NCBI GenBank assembly: GCA_965199185.1
Contig: CBDAQW010000043.1
Coordinates: 124,001-188,000, forward strand
Direction of reading: 5' to 3'
DNA length: 64,000 nucleotides
From: Endozoicomonas sp965199185
GTDB taxonomy: Bacteria; Pseudomonadota; Gammaproteobacteria; Pseudomonadales; Endozoicomonadaceae
This document shows, piece after piece, positions 37,138-44,335 of the stretch; position 1 is the first letter of the stretch, and the number at the start of each line of letters is the position of its first letter. Position numbers and translations under genes: made by a program. Below the pieces are notes generated by a model. It was not told the origin of the DNA and made no database searches. It saw only the letters and a program-made list of their open reading frames with translations.

Positions 37138-37980
37138 TCAGGGTTTAGTTGCCACATTAAGCAGCTGTTGTTTGATATTGTCGTCAGCGATCAGCAAGGT
37201 TCCATTATCTGAAAAGCTAATCCAACCCCGATCAAACAGCCTGTCGACGTGGGGAGCCAGTAGGAAGCCATTATGACCATCCAGTCTCTCTTGGTTGGAG
37301 GCATCGCGCCAGGGTTTGATGTGGCTGGCCACTAAAAAACGTGGGTCGTCTGTACCTGTCAAACGACAGCAGGACTCTATAGCCTCTAAGTTTTGCCGGT
37401 ATTTACCTTGTCCTCGACGCGCTTTAACTAACTGCTGTTTTTCTGTGCTTGAAAGATGCGGGTCTGCTTCAATTTCCTGCTCGATATCGTCTTCAGCCTG
37501 CCTGAGTGCTTCCGCTGTATAGGGTGTTCTAAATCCAGTAAGCTGAATCAATGTGTTGGAGGGTTCATTTGAGATCGAAGCCAAATAGCATCCTTGGTTG
37601 CCATTGCCATTTTTTTGCAGCGGGGAGTATCTTTCAGGCAACAATGGTCCGATGATGTCTATGTGTGCTTTGGGTCGCAGAGGGTTATCTAACCGCGTCC
37701 ACTCTACGGGCACTAACCAGCCTAGTTGACTCCAATTGTCACCACTGTTTCCAAATTCTTCAGGCTTAGTAGCTTCTTTATGTTTGCCGGATATCTGGCC
37801 AATAGCTTTTATCTGTGTTTCTGCATAAGAGAAAATGATATCCCCGGGTTGCACCTTGGTTAGATTGTCGTAGCTGCGGTTCTGAGCACCATTGCTATTG
37901 GATTTAGGGGGCCAGATGTAACCGCCACTGAGCTCTTGGCGAAAGGTTTGTTTATGGTTGACCCACCAGGATGACGGCAT
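37138..37980 (-). CDS. HNH endonuclease with PUA/EVE-like N-terminal domain
   Basis: This 280-residue protein has an N-terminal half with the pattern SSWWVNHKQTFRQELSGGYI, then PGDIIFSYAETQIKAIGQI, which resembles PUA/EVE-like modified-base readers. The C-terminal half is an HNH_2 nuclease: LVASHIKPWRDASNQERLDG, then LLAPHVDRLFDRGWISF. Such fusions are thought to cut DNA with modified bases. It is separated from the helicase operon by about 260 bp with no gene and may be transcribed on its own. Confidence 0.82.
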   Translation of the reverse strand: MPSSWWVNHKQTFRQELSGGYIWPPKSNSNGAQNRSYDNLTKVQPGDIIFSYAETQIKAIGQISGKHKEATKPEEFGNSGDNWSQLGWLVPVEWTRLDNPLRPKAHIDIIGPLLPERYSPLQKNGNGNQGCYLASISNEPSNTLIQLTGFRTPYTAEALRQAEDDIEQEIEADPHLSSTEKQQLVKARRGQGKYRQNLEAIESCCRLTGTDDPRFLVASHIKPWRDASNQERLDGHNGFLLAPHVDRLFDRGWISFSDNGTLLIADDNIKQQLLNVATKP

Positions 37981-38133
37981 TGCTTGCTTCCTTGCGCTAC
38001 AGCTTAAAGATATGAATAGAACTTAAGTATCAATATAAGTATTTGTAAGAGATTGGCAATACGCAGTTTTGTCGGGAGGAGGGAAGTTGAATTACTACCG
38101 GTAAGATGATTTATCGGTAGTGAGAGTGAAATT

Positions 38134-38168
38134 TTGACAAAATACGCCATTGGCGTATAATTTAAGCA
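38134..38168 (+). promoter_or_regulatory. Strong sigma-70 promoter with overlapping operator palindrome
   Basis: TTGACA (38134-38139) and TATAAT (38156-38161) are separated by 16 bp, both perfect consensus. The palindrome ATACGCCA-T-TGGCGTAT (38142-38158) covers the spacer and the start of the -10 box. The expected transcription start is about 38168, the A of the toxin ATG, so the mRNA may be leaderless. The likely repressor is the HTH antitoxin encoded at 38481. A second hairpin, ACTACCG/CGGTAGT (38094-38121), lies just upstream. Confidence 0.75.
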
Positions 38169-38488
38169 TGGTAATCATTGAAACAAATGTTTTTACCCGT
38201 CGAATCAAAGAGTTAATGAGTGATGATGAGTATAAGTTGCTCCAAGAGTCCCTCATTAATCGCCCTGATGTCGGAGTGGTTATTCAGGGAACAGGAGGTT
38301 TGAGAAAACTTCGCTGGAAACTAGAAGGGCGTGGTAAAAGCGGTGGTGTACGCATCATCTATTACTGGGTTTCTGCAGATGATCAGATTTATATGCTCTA
38401 TTCCTATCCTAAGAATGAGCAGGAGGAGTTGACTGCAGATCAAAAGAAACTGCTGAAGAAAATGGTGGAGAGGTGGTCTAATGGATAA
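38168..38488 (+). CDS. RelE/HigB-like toxin of a type II toxin-antitoxin pair
   Basis: This 106-residue protein has the RelE-fold signature: IIETNVFTRRIKELMSDDEY, then GTGGLRKLRWKLEGRGKSGG, then VRIIYYW and YMLYSYPKNEQEELT. Such toxins are mRNA interferases acting on the ribosome. The start at ATG 38168 was chosen because the promoter ends right before it and no ribosome site is visible. It overlaps the antitoxin gene by 8 bp, with the toxin first, as in HigBA- and NadS-type modules. Confidence 0.85.
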   Translation: MVIIETNVFTRRIKELMSDDEYKLLQESLINRPDVGVVIQGTGGLRKLRWKLEGRGKSGGVRIIYYWVSADDQIYMLYSYPKNEQEELTADQKKLLKKMVERWSNG

Positions 38489-38771
38489 ATCCATGTTTGA
38501 TGAACTGTTGGCCAGTATCCATGAAATGGATGAGATTGTTAAAGGCCAGAAAGAACCTTCAAGGGTAACCGAATTTCCTGAGCCTGAAGTAAAGGAGATT
38601 CGAGAGCAGGTTGGTTTAAGCCAGGGCAAGTTTGCACTACTGATTGGCGTGAGTAAGCGGACACTGGAAAATTGGGAGCAGGGGCGTCGTCAGCCAAGTG
38701 GACCTGCAAAAGCGTTGTTGCGGATTTTTGCTGTAGACCCTCAGGGTGCTTTACGAGCTTTGCATGGATAA
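38481..38771 (+). CDS. XRE-family HTH antitoxin (HigA/NadS-like)
   Basis: This 96-residue protein has a C-terminal helix-turn-helix: IREQVGLSQGKFALLIGVSK, then RTLENWEQGRRQPSGPAKAL, typical of the NadS/HigA type. The N-terminal 40 residues (FDELLASIHEMDEIVKG) probably wrap the toxin. It most likely represses its own operon through the palindrome at 38142-38158. It overlaps the upstream toxin gene. Confidence 0.87.
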   Translation: MDKSMFDELLASIHEMDEIVKGQKEPSRVTEFPEPEVKEIREQVGLSQGKFALLIGVSKRTLENWEQGRRQPSGPAKALLRIFAVDPQGALRALHG

Positions 38772-38845
38772 TTCATTTTAGAATTAAAAATTTATTTCTT
38801 ATCAGAATTTTCTATTACTGGTTCTCCCACCACCGCCATACATTA

Positions 38846-38877
38846 AAACCCTTACAGTATCTGTCGTAAGGGTTTTG
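38846..38877 (+). terminator. Hairpin terminator of the toxin-antitoxin operon
   Basis: AAAACCCTTAC (38846-38856) pairs perfectly with GTAAGGGTTTT (38867-38877) around a 10-nt loop. The stem's own T run supplies the U tract. It lies 75 bp after the antitoxin stop. From 38878 to the gene at 39184 I see no coding feature. Confidence 0.65.
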
Positions 38878-39183
38878 TCGTTTATTAGCCCTGTAAACAA
38901 AGGGTTAAATGACAAATTCTGTGGTTTCAGGCTTTCCGTTTTGAAAGCTGTTCTCACTCGTTTTGCTCTCCTTTTTCTGTTTTCTCTGAAAATCTGTGGT
39001 CTGTGGCTTTCGGTGAACCACAGCTCGATTTCCTTTTATTAATCAGAATGTTAACTGTACTTTTGGACTGTGGTTATTTGTGCGGTTCGTTGACACTTTT
39101 CCGGTAGGCACTGTTAACCAATTACGAACTTTTTTATAGTTTTGCGTTCTATATGAACGTGGAAGTATTGTCAGGGGAGCACC

Positions 39184-39531
39184 ATGGCTTTTAGTGAGAT
39201 TGACGTAAAACGTATTGAGAAAAACATTGATGGCTTCATGGGCAAACGGAGACCTCCCTTACAGGTTCGTGATGAGCTAGATTTTGGCTTCCGTATTTCG
39301 GGGCACAATGTGGAACTGTTTGAGGTTAGGGCTTCGTATCGCGATCCCAAGACGAAAATAGAAATTCCGTTTGCCAAGGCGACCTACATGCAAACACAGA
39401 AGTGTTGGAAATTGTTCTGGCAAAAATCAGATATGAAGTGGCATTCCTATGAACCATTGCCAGTGGCAAATACATTGGAGGCCTTGTTGGATGCTGTGAT
39501 CGAAGATAAATTCCATTGTTTTTTCGGTTAA
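39184..39531 (+). CDS. DUF3024 domain protein
   Basis: This 115-residue protein begins after AGGGGAGC. The sequence IEKNIDGFMGKRRPPLQVRD, ELDFGFRISGHNVELFEVR and WKLFWQKSDMKWHSYEPLP match DUF3024, a small alpha/beta family of unknown function often found near mobile DNA. It is followed at once by the C-terminal relic of a recombinase-like gene on the other strand. Confidence 0.85.
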   Translation: MAFSEIDVKRIEKNIDGFMGKRRPPLQVRDELDFGFRISGHNVELFEVRASYRDPKTKIEIPFAKATYMQTQKCWKLFWQKSDMKWHSYEPLPVANTLEALLDAVIEDKFHCFFG

Positions 39532-39705
39532 GACAATAACCCAATCAGGCTCCTGATTTGTCTTCAGGTACCATCAGTGCCCGCTTTCTGAAATGCTTCC
39601 TTTGCTCTGTCCAAAGCATCGGAAAAGGCTTCAAACAGTCTTTCAGGGTCAGTACCCACTTTCCGTTCTGACACAGGATAGCTTCCTGAATTTCAGGACA
39701 TAGAC

Positions 39706-41200
39706 TAATGGCACTGACTTAAGGCTCATTCTCTGAAACACCAAGGCTTGCCCGAGAAGAAAAACGACTATAACAGTCTTTGAACAATTTCATCTCCCCG
39801 AGCAAGCCATGACCAAGTTTAGCCCTGAATTTCTGTCCCTCGCTAATGATTGCCTTCGTCAATTTGCCCAAACTGGCAACGATGCACTGTCATCGATTCT
39901 CACCCCTGATGACCTCAACGCTTTTCAGGCAAGTTATCCTGGCTTCAGAGCCAGGGACTTTCCTCCCTCTAAAACCCTAACCCTGTTCATGAAACAGGTC
40001 GCCAGCGACACCAAGTCATGCCGACACGCCCTTATTGATGAGGCAAGAGATCAGGCCGTCAATGGTAACAAGCCTTCCAATACCGGAACCGGTGCGTATG
40101 CCAAAGCACGGCAGCGATTAACAGAGGAATCAATTAACGTACTGCTGCGCACCTCAGGCAATAACCTCGACAGCGCCTCACCAGAATCCTGTCTCTGGCA
40201 TCAACGCCGAGTTCTGATCACTGACGGCTCAACACTCTTAATGCCGGACACCGAGAAAAACCAACATGAATACCCTCAGCCTGACACCCAAAAAAAGGGC
40301 TTGGTTTCCCTGTTCTTAGAATTCTTGTTTTGATATCCCTTGGCAGTGGTGCGTTACTCGATTATGCAGTAGCTCCTTACCAGGGCAAAGAGACGGGTGA
40401 GCAAGCCCTGCTCAGAAGGCTCCTGTTTCACCTGCGTGCTGGCGACATTCTGCTGGGTGATGCGAATTTTGAAAATTATTTCCTGCTGGCTCTTGTGCTG
40501 CATGCCGGGGCAGATGTGGTGTTTGAGAAAAACGGTGCACGACTTATTGACTTCAGAAAGTGCTACCAACGGTTGGGCAACAAAGACGGGCTGTTCAGGC
40601 TAACACGCCCTGCAAGACCGGAATGGATGAGCCGGGAATTATACGATCAGATGCCTGATGAGCTGGTTATTCGTGCCGTCAAAAATAAGACCCGTATAAT
40701 CGTCACCACTTTACTGGATGCTGAAGAGTATTCTCGTACCGAGATCATCGGCCTGTATCTGAAGCGCTGGCACGTTGAAACCGATTTTGATGTGATCAAA
40801 ACCACTATGCAAATGGAAATGCTCCGGTGCAAAAGTCCGGAAATGGTGAGAAAAGAAATTGCAGTGAACCTGTTGGTTTACAACGTGATACGCGCCCTTA
40901 TGGGTAAGGCAGCAGTACGCATCAGGAAAATGCCCAGAGAGATCAGCTTTAAAGCGGCACAGGAAACGCTGGTATCCTTCCACCAGACATTACTGGGAGC
41001 GCGCGGCGACTGGCTGGAAGAGAAGATCGTCAACATGCTGGAAATAATAGGCCGACATGTTGTTGGTAATCGTCCGGGAAGGTCAGAACCAAGAGCTGTA
41101 AAGAGACGACCAAAGCCGCATAAAAGGCTACAACACCCGAGAGCTGAGGCACGCAGATTGAAGCAGTACCAAGGGAAAGCGGCTTAAGTCAGTGACATTG
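39706..41200 (+). mobile_element. IS4-family insertion sequence, 1495 bp
   Basis: The terminal inverted repeats are 18 bp with two mismatches: TAATGGCACTGACTTAAG at the left and CAATGTCACTGACTTAAG reading in from the right. A perfect 10-bp target duplication, GGACATAGAC, flanks it at 39696-39705 and 41201-41210. Size and repeat lengths fit IS4. It sits inside the recombinase relic. Confidence 0.92.
39809..41187 (+). CDS. IS4-family transposase in two frames (A7G slip site)
   Basis: The first frame (39809-40333) has the N-terminal domain and first catalytic Asp (VLITDGSTLLMPDT). The second (to 41187) has the second Asp (GDILLGDANFEN) and the Glu signature (YLKRWHVETDFDVIKT). The frames join by a -1 shift at CAA AAA AAG (A7 at 40290-40296 followed by G). 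The shift yields the expected KKGLGFPVLR...ISLGSGALLDY, giving about 460 residues. The heptamer A AAA AAG is in the correct phase for programmed -1 frameshifting; a one-base mutation is the alternative. Confidence 0.85.
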
Positions 41201-41375
41201 GGACATAGACAGGTTAGTTTGATGAGCTTCGCCACCCGGCTCTTATCGGTTTTCTCTCTCTTGGCCAGACCTTCCAGAGTTCTGAAGCGATCATTTTCCA
41301 GCAATCCTATCCACCGGTGTCCCTGAATCAATGCACGACGCAGGCTGATATGGCAAGAGTTTTCCGGACAATTTT

Positions 41376-42248
41376 TTACGCAGCCCCAGCAAGCTGCTTT
41401 TCATACTTGAACGGTGCCAGGTAGCCATTGGTTGAGTGCTTTCTCTGACGATTGTAAAACACTTCAATGTACTCAAAAATTGCCTGATGAGCCTCCTCCC
41501 CTGTCTGAAAATCCTCATGATGAGTCAGCTCAGTTTTCAAGGTATGGAAGAAGCTTTCAGCCACTGCGTTATCCCAGCAATTCCCTTTGCGGCTCATGCT
41601 ACAAGTGAAATCATTATCGTTCAGTAGCTTCTGGTATCGATCTGAAACGTACTGACTGCCACGATCGCTATGTACCAGTAAGCCCGCGCCTGGTCTGCGC
41701 TTCCTCATGGCCATTTCCAGAGAATCTGTCACCAATGTGGCCTTCATACGGCTCCCCATCGACCAGCCCACTACAGCCCTTGAGCACAGGTCTATAAAAA
41801 CAGACAGGTAGAGCCAGCCTTCTCGGGTAGGAATGTAGGTGATATCACCTGCGTAAGCCTGATCAGGCTATTCCCGGTTAAAATCCCGCTTCAATAAATT
41901 GTCTGCCACCGGCTTATTGTGACTGGAATCAGTTGTAGCCTTGAATTTACGCTTGGTCTTACACTCCAGACCCTCTTCCTTCATCAATCGACCTATACGT
42001 TTGCGACTCACTGTCTTACCCATATCAGCCAGGTCGTCTTTAATACGACGCTCACCGTACAACTGGCGGTTTTTCTCATGAATGACTCTAATATCTGCCT
42101 TCAATGCCTGATCTTCCTGAGAACGATTGGATTCAGGGCGGGAGAGCCATTCATAAAAGCCACTGCGGGATACGGACATCACCCGACACATGGCAGAAAG
42201 ACTGAACTGCTTCCTGTTGTCACTAATAAACTGGAACCTCAGTGACAC
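41376..42248 (-). pseudogene. IS3-family transposase OrfB with in-frame amber codon
   Basis: The frame carries the rve/DDE catalytic domain: AYAGDITYIPTREGWLYLSV, HSDRGSQYVSDRYQ and the DDE Glu in CWDNAVAESFFHTLKTEL. It is interrupted by a single TAG at 41870-41868, in a segment reading FNRE-stop-PDQAYAGDITYI where homologues usually read straight through. The rest of the frame is open, so this is one nonsense mutation. The transposase is probably inactive unless the stop is suppressed. Confidence 0.88.
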
Positions 42249-42547
42249 TCTTTGGCAAAGAAGGCGGCCGCCTTTTTTAATATGGCGCGCTCTTCCTTCA
42301 GTTTGGCATTCTCTTTACGGAGAGGCTTGAGTTCATCGTATACATGTTCATCATTGTGCGCCTGCTTTCCGGAGGCTTTACCTGCTTCTTTCGGCCTGTG
42401 GAGCTTACTGATCCAGGTATGGAGAGTGTTGACATTCACACCCAGATCTTTAGCTGTTGCTGATACTGGCTGATCAGATTCAACAGCCAACTTTACTGCT
42501 GATTCTTTGAACTCAGCTGTATAGGATTTCGTTTTCTTTTCTGACAT
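42239..42547 (-). CDS. IS3-family transposase OrfA
   Basis: This 102-residue protein has the helix-turn-helix of IS3 OrfA: SYTAEFKESAVKLAVESDQP, then VNVNTLHTWISKL. A C-terminal leucine-zipper region follows (LKPLRKENAKLKEERAILKK). The slippery sequence A6G (42278-42272) lies near its end and would allow the usual -1 shift into orfB to make the OrfAB fusion. Confidence 0.92.
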   Translation of the reverse strand: MSEKKTKSYTAEFKESAVKLAVESDQPVSATAKDLGVNVNTLHTWISKLHRPKEAGKASGKQAHNDEHVYDELKPLRKENAKLKEERAILKKAAAFFAKECH

Positions 42548-42614
42548 TTGGACACACCTTAATGGGTTGCAATATTACCCGTGTTTGTGTGTCCGGAGAA
42601 CTATAACCACTTCA

Positions 42615-43280
42615 GGTTGCACTGGCTTATAACTGGTGGACTTTGTTTGTAAGGCTGAGCAATCCTGACTCGCATAAAGAGTCAATAACCAGTAGGCCGT
42701 TATTAATGAGCGCTATTGGCAAGTTAACAGAGAGTGGCCGTCAGAAAAAATAACTGTTACCAGTCAGCACAACCTGATGAAAAAGATCCAAACAATGCAG
42801 GAGAATCTCTGTGGCTTTTTTGATGCAATCAAAGAAATTGCAACGCAGTTAACTCCAATTGATATCTGGTGCCGGATATTGACGAGAGCGGTGTCAAAAT
42901 TTTTAACAAAAGGTCAGGTTATTACACCTGTCCGGCTCATCAACTCAAGTTAAGCGAAAGCAAAGCCTTGCCGCTCAATAGGCGACACTTCACACTTGAT
43001 GTGCGGTGGGGATACGCTCAACTGCTGAATTTAGGATGAAAGATCCTTATTTCTACGCAGAGATTTCCTGGAGTCGCTTATGTGGCTCAAGATACCCTGA
43101 AAAAGGGGCTTTCAAGAAAGACTCTTATCGGCTTGCAGATTGCTATGAAACCAGCAAATTAATTAATGGCTGAAGCAACCCTTTACCTCAAACTCTGACG
43201 TTATGGATGAATTCAAAAAATCCAAGATATAACGGCAAGCTTTCCTGAGAAATTCCGCAGTCTGCAATCCAATAAGAGCC
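42615..43280. other. Relic region between IS3 element and duplicated prophage segment
   Basis: No intact gene is seen. A 58-codon frame (42777-42953, MKKIQTMQENLCGFFDAIKE...) and a C-terminal-looking coding tail (about 43041-43171, EISWSRLCGSRYPEKGAFKK... stop) may be fragments of older genes. The 117-bp repeat at 42924-43040 lies between them. The region appears to be accumulated debris from several insertions. Confidence 0.5.
42924..43040 (+). repeat. 117-bp repeat, copy 1
   Basis: Identical at 115 of 117 positions to 44106-44222, same orientation. It begins ACACCTGTC and ends TTTAGGATGAA, after which the copies diverge completely. It contains the small inverted repeat CACACTTGATGTG. In one frame both copies encode the same end of a protein (LNRRHFTLDVRWGYAQLLNLG is 21 residues; core RRHFTLDVRWGYAQLLN) followed by TGA. 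Confidence 0.85.
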
Positions 43281-44083
43281 ACCCTGGAAACCGTTGACTT
43301 GTAGATGGCATGCATGGCATCGGCCGCTATAACCCACTATTAAATGGTTCGATAACAAGCGGAGGGAGGTAGTCTTCCTCGAATGGCCTATTAATGATGG
43401 AGTCGTGGCTTGGGACGATGGAATATATCTGCAAAGAATAGGTGTCATCGATGGCATATATTATGCCGGTACGCTCATCAGGCGCACACTCCCGAAATGT
43501 ACGTTCTATTCTGTGTCGATGGTTATAAAGACGCCAAACTAAGTTGCCATTGGGCATAATTTCATACTTTATTGTCTCAATATGTGGGCTTTGATCCGAT
43601 CTGACATGAAATAGTTTCACGACTTCTGCATGAAGATTTCCCGAGAAAATACATGTCACAAGAGTCAGTATCGAGCTGAATTTATAGTTGTTCACAAATC
43701 ACTTCCTTTTTTGTTCTAACCACAAGATAGCCCAAGATTTCAATTTGTTAACCAACCCTCAGGAGACAGCTATGTCTAGAGTAGACCGAAGCTTTATCGG
43801 TGCAGGCAGTATTCACATTCAACCCTACGATCAATCGGCTCCATTGCTACCCATTGGAAATGTCAGTGAGTTCAGTTTCAGTTTTGAAGAAGACCGTAAG
43901 GAGCTGAAAAACTATCTGGGTGGTGGTGGCAATCGAAATGTGATCAGTCGGGTTTCAGGGATTACCGCCAGTGTTGTGGCGCATGATTTTACGGCTGAGA
44001 ATATCTCACTGGCCTTGCGTGGCAGTGTGACCCGTTCGGGCACCACCGCCATTGTTGACGAAGAGTGGTCAAACCATGGTGTG
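43281..44083. repeat. 803-bp duplicated prophage segment (second copy)
   Basis: Collinear with 10216-11018 without length change: the last codons of the tail-terminator gene, the whole secreted-protein gene, and the first 104 codons of the tail tube gene. Substitutions are scattered. It stops abruptly at the stray IS3 end at 44084. It lies 33 kb away from the source, outside the prophage module. Confidence 0.92.
43327..43695 (-). CDS. Small secreted protein of unknown function (copy 2)
   Basis: This 122-residue protein differs from the product of 10262-10630 by only a few substitutions: K for Q at residue 5, T for A at residue 11, and changes near residues 52 and 96-108. The signal peptide is preserved and the frame is open from start to stop. 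It is the only complete gene in the duplicated segment. The promoter region upstream (43696-43771) is also duplicated, so it may be expressed. Confidence 0.65.
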   Translation of the reverse strand: MNNYKFSSILTLVTCIFSGNLHAEVVKLFHVRSDQSPHIETIKYEIMPNGNLVWRLYNHRHRIERTFRECAPDERTGIIYAIDDTYSLQIYSIVPSHDSIINRPFEEDYLPPLVIEPFNSGL

Positions 44084-44098
44084 TCCGGAGAACTATAA
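43772..44098 (+). pseudogene. Truncated tail tube gene copy
   Basis: It starts at ATG 43772 with the same AGGAG site as the source gene (10707) and matches it for 104 codons. It then runs into the IS3 end and stops after VSGEL. The full protein has 247 residues, so this 108-residue fragment lacks the C-terminal half and is unlikely to assemble. Confidence 0.88.
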
Positions 44099-44106
44099 CC
44101 ACTTCA
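44084..44106. mobile_element. Solo IS3-family right end
   Basis: TCCGGAGAACTATAACCACT followed by TCA is identical to the right end of the IS3-family element at 42592-42614. It is joined on the left to the truncated prophage copy and on the right to the second 117-bp repeat. No other part of an IS is present. It marks a deletion or recombination junction between IS copies. Confidence 0.7.
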
Positions 44107-44222
44107 CACCTGTCTGGCTCATCAACTCAAGTTAAGCGAAAGCAAAACCTTGCCGCTCAATAGGCGACACTTCACACTTGATGTGCGGTGGGGATACGCT
44201 CAACTGCTGAATTTAGGATGAA
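44106..44222 (+). repeat. 117-bp repeat, copy 2
   Basis: It matches 42924-43040 at 115 of 117 positions. Its left end abuts the solo IS3 end and its right boundary is the same TTTAGGATGAA, followed here by GGTTTTTT. Confidence 0.85.
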
Positions 44223-44250
44223 GGTTTTTTGTGGCTTTTTAACACCAACA

Positions 44251-44283
44251 CTCCGGACACTTTCATGCAGCAATAGCTCCATA
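44251..44283. repeat. 33-bp dispersed repeat, copy 1
   Basis: CTCCGGACACTTTCATGCAG then CAATAGCTCCATA matches 55353-55385 with three mismatches, in the same orientation. It may be the end of an unidentified mobile element. Confidence 0.6.
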
Positions 44284-44299
44284 GTACGTAAAATTGATG

Positions 44300-44328
44300 G
44301 GAACGGAATCCAGGCGAGATTCCGTTCC
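44300..44328 (-). terminator. Hairpin downstream of lacZ
   Basis: GGAACGGAAT (44300-44309) pairs perfectly with ATTCCGTTCC (44319-44328) around a 9-nt loop, seven bases beyond the lacZ stop. On the lacZ strand an AT-rich run (ATCAATTTT) follows. It is likely a rho-independent terminator. Confidence 0.65.
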
Positions 44329-44335
44329 ATGCGTA

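Larger units (their letters stand above)
39545..41345 (-). pseudogene. Recombinase C-terminal relic, split by IS4-family element
   Basis: Two coding pieces on the minus strand, 41345-41201 and 39695-39545, join in frame when the IS4-family element and one 10-bp target repeat are removed. The result (ALIQGHRWIGLLENDRFRTL, then SRVAKLIKLTCLCPEIQEAI, then LTLKDCLKPFPMLWTEQRKH) resembles the C-terminal region found in or beside serine recombinases: RAHRW, SRVLRLT.LAPDIVEAIL and WxEQR motifs. The catalytic N-terminal part is missing, cut off at 41345 by the IS3-family element. Non-functional. Confidence 0.65.
41346..42614 (-). mobile_element. IS3-family insertion sequence, 1269 bp
   Basis: The ends are imperfect inverted repeats beginning TGA: TGATATGGCAAGAGTTTTCC from the left and TGAAGTGGTTATAGTTCTCC from the right, both then GGACA. 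It carries orfA and orfB on the minus strand. No matching target duplication is visible (GGC left, GGT right), which suggests rearrangement after insertion. A stray copy of the right end lies at 44084-44106. Confidence 0.85.
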
